A stretch of DNA of 7,987 bases from Ferruginibacter sp. (GTDB lineage Bacteria; Bacteroidota; Bacteroidia; Chitinophagales; Chitinophagaceae): the NCBI GenBank assembly GCA_018882645.1, contig VERM01000059.1, positions 1 to 7,987 of the forward strand, written 5' to 3'. The translations under genes and the position numbers were made by a program. A model generated the notes under the pieces. That model was given only the letters and a program-made list of their open reading frames with translations. It made no database searches and was not told where the DNA came from. This document shows, piece by piece, positions 1 through 6,489 of this stretch. Every line of letters starts with the position of its first letter. The first letter of the stretch is position 1.

Positions 1-426
1 GATTATACCAACGATGAATGCATGAATATGTTTACATACGGTCAGGCAAAAAAAATGCGGGCATTGTTTTCTCTTAATGGGAGTAAAAATTCTTTTCTGT
101 ATTCCGGCAAATCTGACAGCACTTCAGTCAGTGGAAGCGCTTTGCCAAATACTTCGGAAAACAACATCAACAACAATAAGCCGTTACCCAATATATCAAT
201 CTATCCCAATCCTGTAGGTCAGTTTTTGAATCTGATGCCTACAGATGGATTTGTACTCAATGGTAAATCTGCAACCATTTTGAATGCTTCAGGCATTGCT
301 CTAATACAGAAGAAACTTACTTCCAACAATGAAAAGCTTGACTTGTCTGGTTTGTCAAAAGGGATTTATTTTCTCCATATTGCTGACGGTAAAGAAAAAA
401 CCGTGCTGAAACTGATAAAAATGTAG
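1..426 (+). CDS. C-terminal fragment of secreted M43-family zinc metalloprotease with T9SS sorting domain
   Basis: The frame is open from base 1, so this is the 3' end of a longer gene; the internal ATG codons at 22 and 28 are not the real start. The first residues ([15 protein letters not shown], then KKMRALF) resemble the segment just after the Met-turn in pappalysin/cytophagalysin-type M43 proteases, where a conserved Cys and a 'MNMFT.GQ..RM' pattern follow the active site. The zinc-binding HExxH motif would lie upstream, outside the window. After a Ser/Asn-rich linker (about residues 35-65), the last ~75 residues form a type A T9SS C-terminal domain: SIYPNPV, a central 'ILNASG' strand, then [15 protein letters not shown] and a Lys-rich end. 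Such domains direct export through the outer membrane and are then removed. The product is therefore probably a secreted or surface-anchored protease. The sorting domain is secure; the M43 assignment rests on about 25 residues. Confidence 0.8.
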   Translation, partial: DYTNDECMNMFTYGQAKKMRALFSLNGSKNSFLYSGKSDSTSVSGSALPNTSENNINNNKPLPNISIYPNPVGQFLNLMPTDGFVLNGKSATILNASGIALIQKKLTSNNEKLDLSGLSKGIYFLHIADGKEKTVLKLIKM

Positions 427-449
427 CAATGAACTTTTTTTCAGTTTCA
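407..449 (+). terminator. AT-rich hairpin spanning the stop codon of the metalloprotease gene, possible terminator
   Basis: TGAAACTGA (407-415) is the exact reverse complement of TCAGTTTCA (441-449). After one T/T mismatch (416/440) the pairing continues as AAAAA (417-421) with TTTTT (435-439). This gives a 9+5 bp stem and a 13-nt loop holding the TAG stop. The stem is AT-rich and no T-run follows it, so it is not a textbook Rho-independent terminator. It may act as a weak terminator or an mRNA 3'-end stabiliser. The complementarity is seen directly; the role is inferred. Confidence 0.35.
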
Positions 450-534
450 ATAATTTACTAAAGTCCAACTGTATCCAACCTTTTATTAGCAATCAAATTC
501 TGTATTCTGTTATCTCAAAGTCAATCTTTTCGTA

Positions 535-542
535 TAATTTTG
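535..542 (+). promoter_or_regulatory. Bacteroidota-type -7 promoter element upstream of the cyclophilin gene
   Basis: TAATTTTG matches the Bacteroidota housekeeping -7 consensus TAnnTTTG exactly and ends 26 bp before the cyclophilin ATG, which would leave a leader of roughly 20 nt. No TTTG or TTG is present at the expected -33 spacing of about 17-21 bp, so the promoter is only half supported. Confidence 0.45.
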
Positions 543-568
543 TCTATTCATTAAAAGGGATAAAATAT

Positions 569-1015
569 ATGAGCGAAATTAAACTGACCCAAGGCGAAAT
601 ACATACCAGCAAGGGGATCATCAAGTTTGAATTGTATGATGATGACGCACCAAAAACGGTTGATAATTTCAAGACTTTGATTCAAAAAGGATATTATGAC
701 GGCTTGACTTTTCACAGGGTAATTCCCGATTTTGTAATTCAGGGCGGTTGCCCCAATGGAACCGGATCGGGTGGTCCCGGATACTCCATCCCTTGTGAAA
801 CTAAAGGGCAGAAGCAATATCACGACCGTGGTGTTTTCTCAATGGCCCACAGAGGACCTAACACGGGCGGTTCTCAATTTTTCATTTGTCACAACCGAAA
901 CAATACACAGCACCTTGATGGTGTTCATACCTGTTTTGGAAAAGTGATAGAAGGGTTGGATGTGGTGGATCAGATTACGGCAGGTGATACCATGCAAAAA
1001 CTGATTCTATTGTAG
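569..1015 (+). CDS. Cyclophilin-type peptidyl-prolyl cis-trans isomerase
   Basis: This 148-residue single-domain cyclophilin catalyses cis-trans isomerisation of Xaa-Pro bonds during protein folding. It has no signal peptide or membrane segment, so it should be cytoplasmic. The core motifs are [13 protein letters not shown] (48-60), [17 protein letters not shown] (90-106) and [12 protein letters not shown] (115-126). By comparison with human cyclophilin A, the catalytic Arg55 is R50, Phe60 is F55, Gln63 is Q58, Gln111 is Q103, Phe113 is F105 and His126 is H120. Met61 is replaced by V56. Trp121, the cyclosporin-contacting residue, is replaced by H115, so tight drug binding would not be expected, as in many bacterial cyclophilins. 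The ATG is preceded by AAAGGGA at 554-560, an acceptable weak ribosome site. It is 56 bp upstream of the DUF4197 gene on the same strand and could be co-transcribed with it. The family is certain; the exact gene symbol cannot be fixed. Confidence 0.93.
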   Translation: MSEIKLTQGEIHTSKGIIKFELYDDDAPKTVDNFKTLIQKGYYDGLTFHRVIPDFVIQGGCPNGTGSGGPGYSIPCETKGQKQYHDRGVFSMAHRGPNTGGSQFFICHNRNNTQHLDGVHTCFGKVIEGLDVVDQITAGDTMQKLILL

Positions 1016-1071
1016 ATGTTTCATTCTAATATTCGCAATCAATTAAAAATTATTAAATAAACTTATTAACG

Positions 1072-1854
1072 ATGCGTTATAAAATTTCCCTGGTTCTTTT
1101 CCTTAGTCTCTATTTTTCTGTAGCTAAAGCTCAGCTTCCTGATGTGTTGAATAAGGTGATTAATAATTCAATCAATAATAATTCCAATTCAGGCAGCGGG
1201 AAGCCTGAAAATATCATCAAAAATGTTTCGAATGCTTTACTTGGCGGCAATCTTCGTAATGATGAAATCATAGGAGGTTTGAAAGAGGCATTATCGATTG
1301 GATCATCTTCCAGTACCAAAAAGATGGGTGCTGTAGATGGATTTTTCAGAGACGCGGCTTTAAAAATTCTTCTGCCCAAAGAAGCCCAAGACGTTGAAAA
1401 AACTTTAAGGAGATTCGGTATGGGAAGCCTGGTAGACAAGGCTATTCTTTCCATGAACAGAGCCGCTGAGGATGCGGCATCCGGTGCAGGAGACATTTTT
1501 CTCTCTTCAATCAAAAGCATGACAATAGCAGATGGATTGAATATCCTTCGCGGAGGTGATTTTGCTGCAACCGAATACCTGAAGAAATCTACCAGCCTAC
1601 AACTTGCTGATAAAATGAGACCTGTAATTGAAAACTCATTGAAAAAAGTAGATGCCACCAATTACTGGAAACAATTGTTCTCAACTTATAATAGATTTTC
1701 TTCAAAGAAAGTGGATACGGACTTAGTGAATTATGTATCAACCAAAACAATGGATGGATTGTTTTACTCCATCGGACAGGAAGAACAAAAAATCAGAAAA
1801 GATCCTGCAGCTCAGGTGACCGGCTTGCTAAAAAAAGTATTCGGAGGAAAATAA
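1072..1854 (+). CDS. Exported DUF4197 domain protein
   Basis: The protein has 260 residues. Residues 1-20 are a Sec signal peptide: basic start (MRYK), hydrophobic core, then VAKA followed by Q21, the usual Bacteroidota cleavage context. A short Asn/Ser-rich stretch (about 30-45) follows. The remainder (about 65-260) matches DUF4197: GLKEALSIG, DGFF.D.A.KILLP, LRRFGMGSLVDKAILSMNRAAEDA, IKSMTIADGLNIL.GGD.AAT.Y, a YNRFSSKK stretch, and the C-terminal TMDGLFYSIGQEEQKIRKDP followed by LLKKVFG. The fold is mainly alpha-helical. No enzymatic residues are known for this family and I do not assign a function; the site of action should be the periplasm or an envelope face. The next gene, a MurC-like ligase, begins 5 bp after the stop, which suggests translational coupling and hints at an envelope-related role. 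No Bacteroidota promoter motif is evident in the 56-bp upstream gap. Confidence 0.9.
   Translation: MRYKISLVLFLSLYFSVAKAQLPDVLNKVINNSINNNSNSGSGKPENIIKNVSNALLGGNLRNDEIIGGLKEALSIGSSSSTKKMGAVDGFFRDAALKILLPKEAQDVEKTLRRFGMGSLVDKAILSMNRAAEDAASGAGDIFLSSIKSMTIADGLNILRGGDFAATEYLKKSTSLQLADKMRPVIENSLKKVDATNYWKQLFSTYNRFSSKKVDTDLVNYVSTKTMDGLFYSIGQEEQKIRKDPAAQVTGLLKKVFGGK
1843..1848 (+). promoter_or_regulatory. Possible Shine-Dalgarno for the Mur ligase, inside the end of the DUF4197 gene
   Basis: GGAGGA lies within the last codons of the upstream gene, 11 nt before the ATG at 1860. The spacing is somewhat long. It supports this ATG and coupled translation, in a window where most genes lack a recognisable ribosome site. 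It also encodes the Gly-Gly of the DUF4197 C-terminus, so coincidence is possible. Confidence 0.4.
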
Positions 1855-1859
1855 AATTC

Positions 1860-3239
1860 ATGACACATTCAATTTCAGATTTCCGGAATGTTTTTTTTAT
1901 CGGTGTTGCCGGTACAGGAATGAGTGCCATCGCACAATATCTGAAAGGAATTGGTAAAAACGTCAGCGGAAGCGACAGGTATTTTTTACCTGATCAGTAC
2001 AATGAAACAAGAGACAAGCTTGAAGCTGAGGGCATCAAATGTTTTGAGCAAGATGGGTTAGGGATACATCCAGATACAGATCTAGTGGTGGTTTCAACAG
2101 CCATTGAAGATACCGTATTCGAGGTGCAAAAAGCAAAGTCTTTATCCATCCCCATTCTGAAAAGAAGCGAGTTGCTTGCCATCATTGCTTGCAGCAAAAA
2201 GACCATTGCCGTTGGAGGCACATCCGGGAAAAGTACAACCAGTGCAATGTTATTTGATATCATGGAAGAAGCCGGGATGTCGCCCAGTATCATATCTGGT
2301 GCTGGTTTGACCAGACTCATCAAAGAAGGAAAAATCGGAAATGCAAAAGTTGGGAATGGAGATTGGTTGATTATTGAGGCAGATGAAAGCGATGGCTCTA
2401 TTGTAAATTACACTCCTGAAATCGGCGTATTGCTTAATGTAGATAAAGACCATCAGGAGATTGATGAACTGATGGAGATTTTTTCTGTCTTCAAAAAAAA
2501 TACAAAAGACATTTTCATTGTCAACCAATCCAATCCATTATCCAGAACACTTTCATCAGGATTGCAATTTGACTTCACTTCTCATTCCGAAATAGAGTCC
2601 GGTTTCAAGGGGGTGAATTTTCATCAGGAGGGATTGAAGGTTTCATTTACAATCAATGATTATCCTTATGTTGTCCATACAGTAGGGAAACACAACATGG
2701 AAAATGCTTTGGCCGCAGTCGCTGTGGCCTATCAAATAGGAGTTTCACATGAAGTGGCCTCTAAAGCATTGTCAAAATATGAAGGGATTTACAGAAGGCA
2801 TCAGATATTGGGCTCAAAAAATGGGGTATGTGTAATTGATGATTACGCCCACAATCCGGTAAAATGCGCTTCCTCGATAGAGGCCTGTCAGCATATTGCC
2901 CCTAAGGTAATAGCATGGTTTCAGCCCCATGGATATGGCCCCACCAGATTTTTAAAAGACGACTTCGTAAAAGAATTCGTTAACGTGCTAAGGCCTGAAG
3001 ATGAGATATGGATGAGTGAAATTTTTTATGCCGGAGGAACAGCAGAAAAAAATATTTCATCCGCAGATTTGATAAACGAAATAAAATCTCAAGGTAAAAA
3101 TGCTTTTTTCATCGAAAACAGAGAATCCCTGCTCGTGAATATCAGATCTCATCTCAATAATGACTGCGTACTTCTGTTGATGGGAGCCCGAGATCCCAGT
3201 CTGGAAAAATTCTCTCTTTCTGTATGGGAGAATTTATAA
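1860..3239 (+). CDS. Mur ligase family protein, MurC-like with altered motifs
   Basis: At 459 residues this has the usual MurC length and all three Mur ligase domains. The N-terminal Rossmann-like domain (1-~110) carries FFIGVAGTGMSAIA and VSGSD (about 12-39), which in MurC/Mpl proteins bind the UDP-MurNAc substrate. The central ATPase domain has the P-loop GGTSGKST at 119-126, EADESDGS at 173-180, LNVDKDH ending at 198 and GKHNMENALAA at 276-286. The C-terminal domain has YRRHQ (311-315), DDYAHNP (327-333), QPHGYGPTRFL (355-365) and MGARDP (441-446). Canonical MurC usually reads GTHGKTT, DDYAHHP and QPHRY(S/T)RTR, so the P-loop His and an Arg of the last motif are changed. The family joins an amino acid or peptide to UDP-MurNAc using ATP in the cytoplasm. 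Whether this copy is the essential MurC, an Mpl-like recycling ligase, or a paralogue with another substrate cannot be decided here; I favour a paralogue. It follows the DUF4197 gene by 5 bp. Confidence 0.85.
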   Translation: MTHSISDFRNVFFIGVAGTGMSAIAQYLKGIGKNVSGSDRYFLPDQYNETRDKLEAEGIKCFEQDGLGIHPDTDLVVVSTAIEDTVFEVQKAKSLSIPILKRSELLAIIACSKKTIAVGGTSGKSTTSAMLFDIMEEAGMSPSIISGAGLTRLIKEGKIGNAKVGNGDWLIIEADESDGSIVNYTPEIGVLLNVDKDHQEIDELMEIFSVFKKNTKDIFIVNQSNPLSRTLSSGLQFDFTSHSEIESGFKGVNFHQEGLKVSFTINDYPYVVHTVGKHNMENALAAVAVAYQIGVSHEVASKALSKYEGIYRRHQILGSKNGVCVIDDYAHNPVKCASSIEACQHIAPKVIAWFQPHGYGPTRFLKDDFVKEFVNVLRPEDEIWMSEIFYAGGTAEKNISSADLINEIKSQGKNAFFIENRESLLVNIRSHLNNDCVLLLMGARDPSLEKFSLSVWENL

Positions 3240-3268
3240 ACTTTTTCCTGCTCTATTATTTTATTGCC

Positions 3269-4309
3269 TTATTTGGGTACATACTCAAATCTCAGTACCG
3301 CGTTTTCGTCCAAACTCGCTCTTGATTTAAGTTCATATCTTTCAGATCCTGCATTCACAATGATGAGAGCGGTATTGGGAGGAATGGATCCCAGATTATC
3401 GGCAAATAGCGTAATCTCATGCATCTTTATATTTTCATCAAGTTTCAGTTTAACCTTGATCGGCTCTCCAGAAAGCACTTGTTTGTTTTTGATGATTTTG
3501 CCATTATAGAAAATGGTGATTGTATCTCCATCGATTGAACCATTGTCATAAAGAGACAGTTCTATTTCAGGCTCAGAAACTTTTATAGTGGTGATCTCGT
3601 TGGTAGATCTTTCTTTCATTTTTGAAGTTATAATCTCTTCTGTTGATTTTTTTTCTTCTTCTTTTGGATTCGTTTTCTTGCCATTGTTGGTATTTGTTGT
3701 TGCAGGAATGGAAGGGTCTGTGTTTTTCTCAGGATTTGTATTAGGTTTTACCGGAGATGTATTCTCTTTCTCTTTTTTGGGTTGAGGTTTGCTTACAGGA
3801 GGCTTTGATGGTGTAGGCGGTGGAGGTGGAGTATTTTTCTTTGCCGGCATTTCAAAGCAAACGTTTCTGTCATTTCCGGGTTCTGTGGGTTTTTCGGAAA
3901 CTTTTCTGATCCAGAAATAATCCATATAAACTGGATTTGAAGGCTCCACTGTAAATAGATCTTGAGAAACTGCACCTCTTAAATATGTGTAATCACCCGG
4001 GTCAGTTTGTGATAATTTTAGTGTCATTAAAACATGGCCACCATAATTTTCGATGAATGAAGTACCCTTGATGATCCAAGTATGATTTTTTTTGTTGTAA
4101 ACCCCTTTAAAATAGGCTTTACATCTGCTTGATCTGTCGCCGATAACTACATCTGAGGTATAACCGCATAGTTCATTACCATCTTGAATGATATTGATTT
4201 GCAAATTTTCATTTGACATGATACCTTGCCAGGTTCCCGTGATATTTTGCGCAAATAAATTTGAGGTAATAAATGCCAATAAAGCTATTAGTGAATTTTT
4301 TTTCAGCAT
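3269..4309 (-). CDS. Secreted two-domain protein with Pro/Lys-rich linker, function unknown
   Basis: I chose the ATG at 4309 (346 residues); the frame could start two codons earlier at a TTG (4315), but the ATG gives a clean signal peptide MLKKNSLIALLAFITSNLFA, with cleavage before Q21. Residues ~22-137 form a beta-rich domain beginning ITGTWQG, a pattern typical of lipocalin/calycin-like strands ('GTW.G'), with Cys at 48 and 63 that could pair. Residues ~155-243 are a low-complexity linker: a five-Pro run at 161-165, then Lys/Asn/Thr/Glu-rich sequence. Residues ~244-346 form a second beta-rich domain, with SLYDNGSIDGDTITIFYNG, then LFADNLGSIPPNTALIIV and GSERYEL. I recall similar C-terminal domains in other uncharacterised Bacteroidota exported proteins, but no function. 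There is no T9SS sorting tail or lipobox, so the likely location is periplasmic or released. It converges on the Mur ligase gene with a 29-bp gap and diverges from the nuclease gene. Confidence 0.8.
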   Translation of the reverse strand: MLKKNSLIALLAFITSNLFAQNITGTWQGIMSNENLQINIIQDGNELCGYTSDVVIGDRSSRCKAYFKGVYNKKNHTWIIKGTSFIENYGGHVLMTLKLSQTDPGDYTYLRGAVSQDLFTVEPSNPVYMDYFWIRKVSEKPTEPGNDRNVCFEMPAKKNTPPPPPTPSKPPVSKPQPKKEKENTSPVKPNTNPEKNTDPSIPATTNTNNGKKTNPKEEEKKSTEEIITSKMKERSTNEITTIKVSEPEIELSLYDNGSIDGDTITIFYNGKIIKNKQVLSGEPIKVKLKLDENIKMHEITLFADNLGSIPPNTALIIVNAGSERYELKSRASLDENAVLRFEYVPK

Positions 4310-4484
4310 AAACAATTTTTGTTTTTTGAAGTTAATGCATAATTAATAATTTTTTTTCTGATTGAAATATAAAATATTGTTATAATCAATTTATATATTA
4401 AAAAAAACAAGTATCATTCATGTTCATTTGAAAAATAATTATCGTACTTTTAACGATTACTTATTTCAAATGGAAACAACTATT
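4310..4484. promoter_or_regulatory. AT-rich divergent promoter region
   Basis: This 175-bp region lies between the divergent secreted-protein and nuclease genes and must hold both promoters. It is extremely AT-rich, with several A and T runs. On the plus strand TACTTTTA (4445-4452) is one base off the TAnnTTTG -7 box, but the nearest TTTG (4427-4430) is only 14 bp away, shorter than usual. I see no convincing promoter for the minus-strand gene and no coding potential. Confidence 0.4.
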
Positions 4485-5366
4485 ATGAAAAACAAGTTCA
4501 CTCTTCTTTTTTTATCTGCAATTATATTCTTTTCATCCTGTAAAAAAGATGCCATACTTACTACTCCGGCACCCCAACCGCCGATAGTAGTTCCTCCCGT
4601 GGCTCCTCCAACTGATGCCACAGACAGTACTTTGTTATTGGGGAATCCAAGCAGTGCTACAGATAATGAAGCGGATTTTGGTAACTATCTTATGAAGGAA
4701 GGATATTATTCGCTGTCTTACAACAGAGATCGTGGCACGCCCAACTGGGTGAGCTGGCATGTGGTTTATACTGATTTTGGATCTTTTGCCAGACAGAATG
4801 ATTTCAGAGCTAACCCTAATTTGCCTGAGACCTGGTATAAAGTGGCTGCAACAAGTTACAGCGCTTCCGGCTTCGACAGAGGTCATGTGTGCCCATCATC
4901 CGACCGTACTTCAACACTAGAGGCAAATTCAGCTACATTTCTCATGACAAATATTATTCCTCAGGCGCCCAATAATAATCAGGGACCTTGGGCATCGCTT
5001 GAAACCTATTGCCGAAGCCTGGTTCAGGCAGGGAATGAACTCTATGTCATCGCAGGTGTGTATGGAGAAGGAGGAGTGGGTAATAGCGGCGCTGCCACCA
5101 CAGTGGATAACGGAAAGGTAACCGTTCCATCAAATCTGTGGAAGGTAATTGTGGTTTTACCCGATGGCGCCAATGATCTGAGCAGAGTAAAAAACAATTC
5201 AAGGGTAATCAGTGTAATCATGCCCAATATAAATACCATCAGCACCGATTGGCGTTCTTTCAGGACTTCAGTTGATTATATAGAAGATCAGACGGGTTAC
5301 GATGTATTGTCCAAAGTATCAACATCTATCCAGAATGTGATTGAGGCCAAAGTGGATGATTTGTAA
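4485..5366 (+). CDS. Lipoprotein DNA/RNA non-specific endonuclease (NucA/NUC1 family)
   Basis: This is a sugar-non-specific nuclease of the beta-beta-alpha-metal (Serratia nuclease/NucA) type, which cleaves DNA and RNA with one divalent metal ion. I chose the ATG at 4485 (293 residues) because it begins MKNKFTLLFLSAIIFFSSC, a lipoprotein signal with the acylated Cys at 19. Upstream in-frame starts (TTG 4428, ATG 4470) would bury this signal behind a hydrophilic extension. After the Cys comes KKDA, a charged stretch resembling Bacteroidota lipoprotein export signals, then a Pro-rich spacer to about residue 45. The nuclease domain (about 60-290) carries the catalytic DRGH (131-134, His134 the general base) and MTNIIPQ...NNNQGPWASLE, where Asn165 fits the metal-ligand Asn of Serratia nuclease (31 residues after the His, 30 in Serratia). 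The active site is intact. The protein probably sits on the outer membrane, perhaps the cell surface, for nucleic-acid scavenging. No immunity-like gene adjoins it. Confidence 0.92.
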   Translation: MKNKFTLLFLSAIIFFSSCKKDAILTTPAPQPPIVVPPVAPPTDATDSTLLLGNPSSATDNEADFGNYLMKEGYYSLSYNRDRGTPNWVSWHVVYTDFGSFARQNDFRANPNLPETWYKVAATSYSASGFDRGHVCPSSDRTSTLEANSATFLMTNIIPQAPNNNQGPWASLETYCRSLVQAGNELYVIAGVYGEGGVGNSGAATTVDNGKVTVPSNLWKVIVVLPDGANDLSRVKNNSRVISVIMPNINTISTDWRSFRTSVDYIEDQTGYDVLSKVSTSIQNVIEAKVDDL

Positions 5367-5434
5367 CGGAACCTATGCTATAATGCTAAACATTAATCAA
5401 AAGAGGTCTTGAAGTTCTGTTCAGTTCGATGATT

Positions 5435-6223
5435 CTACAAACACATTAATCTTCCTCCATCTACTGGCAGATTGATTCCGTTAATGTATGCGGCTGCCGG
5501 ACTGCAAAGAAATGCAACTGCAGCACCAAACTCTTCCGGTTTGCCGATACGTCCAACCGGAATTTCTGATACCAATTCCTTCATGATTGCTTCTTCGGAT
5601 TTTCCGGAATCAGATGATTTTTTCTTGATGACATAATCTGCTCTTACAGTTTGAGTAAATCCCGGCAATACATTGTTTACCGTAATGCCAAACGGACCAA
5701 GCTCCGTAGCCAACGTCTTGCTCCAGTTGGCCACAGCAGCTCTGATGGTATTGCTTACTCCCAAACCGATCAATGGTTGTTTCACTGACGTGGAAATGAT
5801 ATTGATGATTCGTCCATAGCCGGCCGACTTCATTCCCGGTACCAAAGCTTTCGTAAGAATGTGATTGCAAATGAGATGATTATTGAATGCACTTAAAAAA
5901 TCATCTGTAACGGCATTTAAAATAGAACCACCGGCAGGGCCACCTGTATTATTAACCAAGATGTGAGCAGTATTTCCTTTTAGTACAAAATGATTAATTG
6001 ATTGCTCTACTTGTTTGCTATCTGAGAAATCTGCAATAAGATAATCGTGTTGCTGTCCTTTGGATACATCTAAAGTAGCAATAGCTGCAATTAGTTTCTC
6101 CTGATTTCTTGCCATAAGTACCACATTGGCACCCAATAAGGCAAGCTCAACCGCAGTGGCATATCCCAGGCCTTGTGTGCTGCCGCAAACCACGGCTGTT
6201 TTCCCGATTAAATTAAGGTTCAT
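5435..6223 (-). CDS. Short-chain dehydrogenase/reductase homologue with atypical active site
   Basis: The protein has 262 residues, a normal classical-SDR length, and is FabG-like overall. The Rossmann nucleotide-binding motif is present in altered form as CGSTQGLG (13-20, usually TGxxxGIG), ADFSD (64-68) follows the canonical 'D' position, and NNTGG (91-95) replaces NNAG. The catalytic Ser is plausible at S144/S146 in IISTS. However, the helix that should carry YxxxK reads SNTIRAAV (157-164): aligning R-A-A with K-A-A puts S157 at the Tyr position and R161 at the Lys position. The PG loop (NNVLPGFTQT, 183-192) and the C-terminal substrate loop with NGINLPVDGG are intact. This agrees with the beta-ketoacyl-ACP-reductase-like SDR subgroup known to lack a full catalytic tetrad. 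Substrate and even redox activity are uncertain. It is transcribed alone, convergent to the nuclease gene and divergent from parE. Confidence 0.9.
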   Translation of the reverse strand: MNLNLIGKTAVVCGSTQGLGYATAVELALLGANVVLMARNQEKLIAAIATLDVSKGQQHDYLIADFSDSKQVEQSINHFVLKGNTAHILVNNTGGPAGGSILNAVTDDFLSAFNNHLICNHILTKALVPGMKSAGYGRIINIISTSVKQPLIGLGVSNTIRAAVANWSKTLATELGPFGITVNNVLPGFTQTVRADYVIKKKSSDSGKSEEAIMKELVSEIPVGRIGKPEEFGAAVAFLCSPAAAYINGINLPVDGGRLMCL

Positions 6224-6342
6224 AAAAAGCTTTATTATTTACAATACTGTTTGATTTGTAGAATGTCTGAAACTCATCTTTTTCGGACAGTAAACTACTG
6301 ACAAAGTTAGTTCATATCTTCAATCATTGATTCACGTTATTG

Positions 6343-6392
6343 ATGTGCGTATTTGCTTTAAAAAATCCTTTGCGCTAAAAATTTACGCACAT
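6343..6392. repeat. 9-bp perfect inverted repeat
   Basis: ATGTGCGTA (6343-6351) and TACGCACAT (6384-6392) are exact reverse complements separated by 32 bp of A/T-rich sequence. The right arm with its left neighbour reads TTACGCACA (6383-6391), one mismatch from the DnaA box TTATnCACA; the left arm read on the minus strand (ATACGCACA) has two mismatches. The loop is too long for a stable RNA hairpin, so a protein-binding pair is the likelier reading, if it is functional. Confidence 0.5.
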
Positions 6393-6489
6393 ATTCGGGT
6401 GCTTTGTGGATAAGTCAGACAGCTTAAGTACCAAGTCATTCAATTAAATTCGCGGACGGGAAAATTATGAAATATTCCTTTGCGATAAA
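6366..6489. repeat. Two copies of a 14-bp direct repeat
   Basis: TCCTTTGCGCTAAA (6366-6379) recurs as TCCTTTGCGATAAA (6476-6489) with one difference, 110 bp apart. A weaker partial copy, TTTGCTTTAAA, lies at 6352-6362. The copies flank the DnaA-box match. The repetition is seen directly; any regulatory role is a guess. Confidence 0.45.
6405..6413 (-). promoter_or_regulatory. Perfect DnaA-box match upstream of parE
   Basis: Read on the minus strand this is TTATCCACA, a full match to the DnaA-box consensus TTATnCACA. It lies 134 bp before the parE ATG, next to the inverted repeat whose arms are degenerate DnaA-like sequences. It could mark DnaA-dependent control of parE. An origin would normally need more and tighter boxes than I can find here. 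Confidence 0.4.

Noticed and set aside
1131..1661. A 176-codon open frame on the minus strand inside the DUF4197 gene
   Set aside because: It is fully antisense to a gene with a signal peptide and clear family motifs; its translation has no recognisable motif and is a shadow frame.
3240..3268. Bidirectional terminator between the convergent Mur ligase and secreted-protein genes
   Set aside because: The 29-bp gap has no inverted repeat long enough to form a stem.
3264..3785. Plus-strand open frames antisense to the secreted linker protein, rich in Ser/Phe/Val
   Set aside because: Their hydrophobic look comes from reading the complement of the Lys/Glu/Pro-rich linker; the minus-strand protein has a signal peptide and organised domains.
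4367..4396. ATATAAA/TTTATAT inverted repeat in the divergent region
   Set aside because: Seven-base A/T-only arms are expected by chance in this composition.
4427..4452. TTTG...TACTTTTA as a nuclease promoter
   Set aside because: The spacing is 14 bp rather than about 17-21 and the last base of the -7 box is wrong; in DNA this AT-rich such matches are expected often.
4428..4484. Longer N-terminus for the nuclease starting at TTG 4428 or ATG 4470
   Set aside because: It would put a hydrophilic extension before a well-formed lipoprotein signal peptide that begins at ATG 4485.
5367..5434. Terminator between the convergent nuclease and SDR genes
   Set aside because: No stem of useful length or T-run was found in this 68-bp gap.
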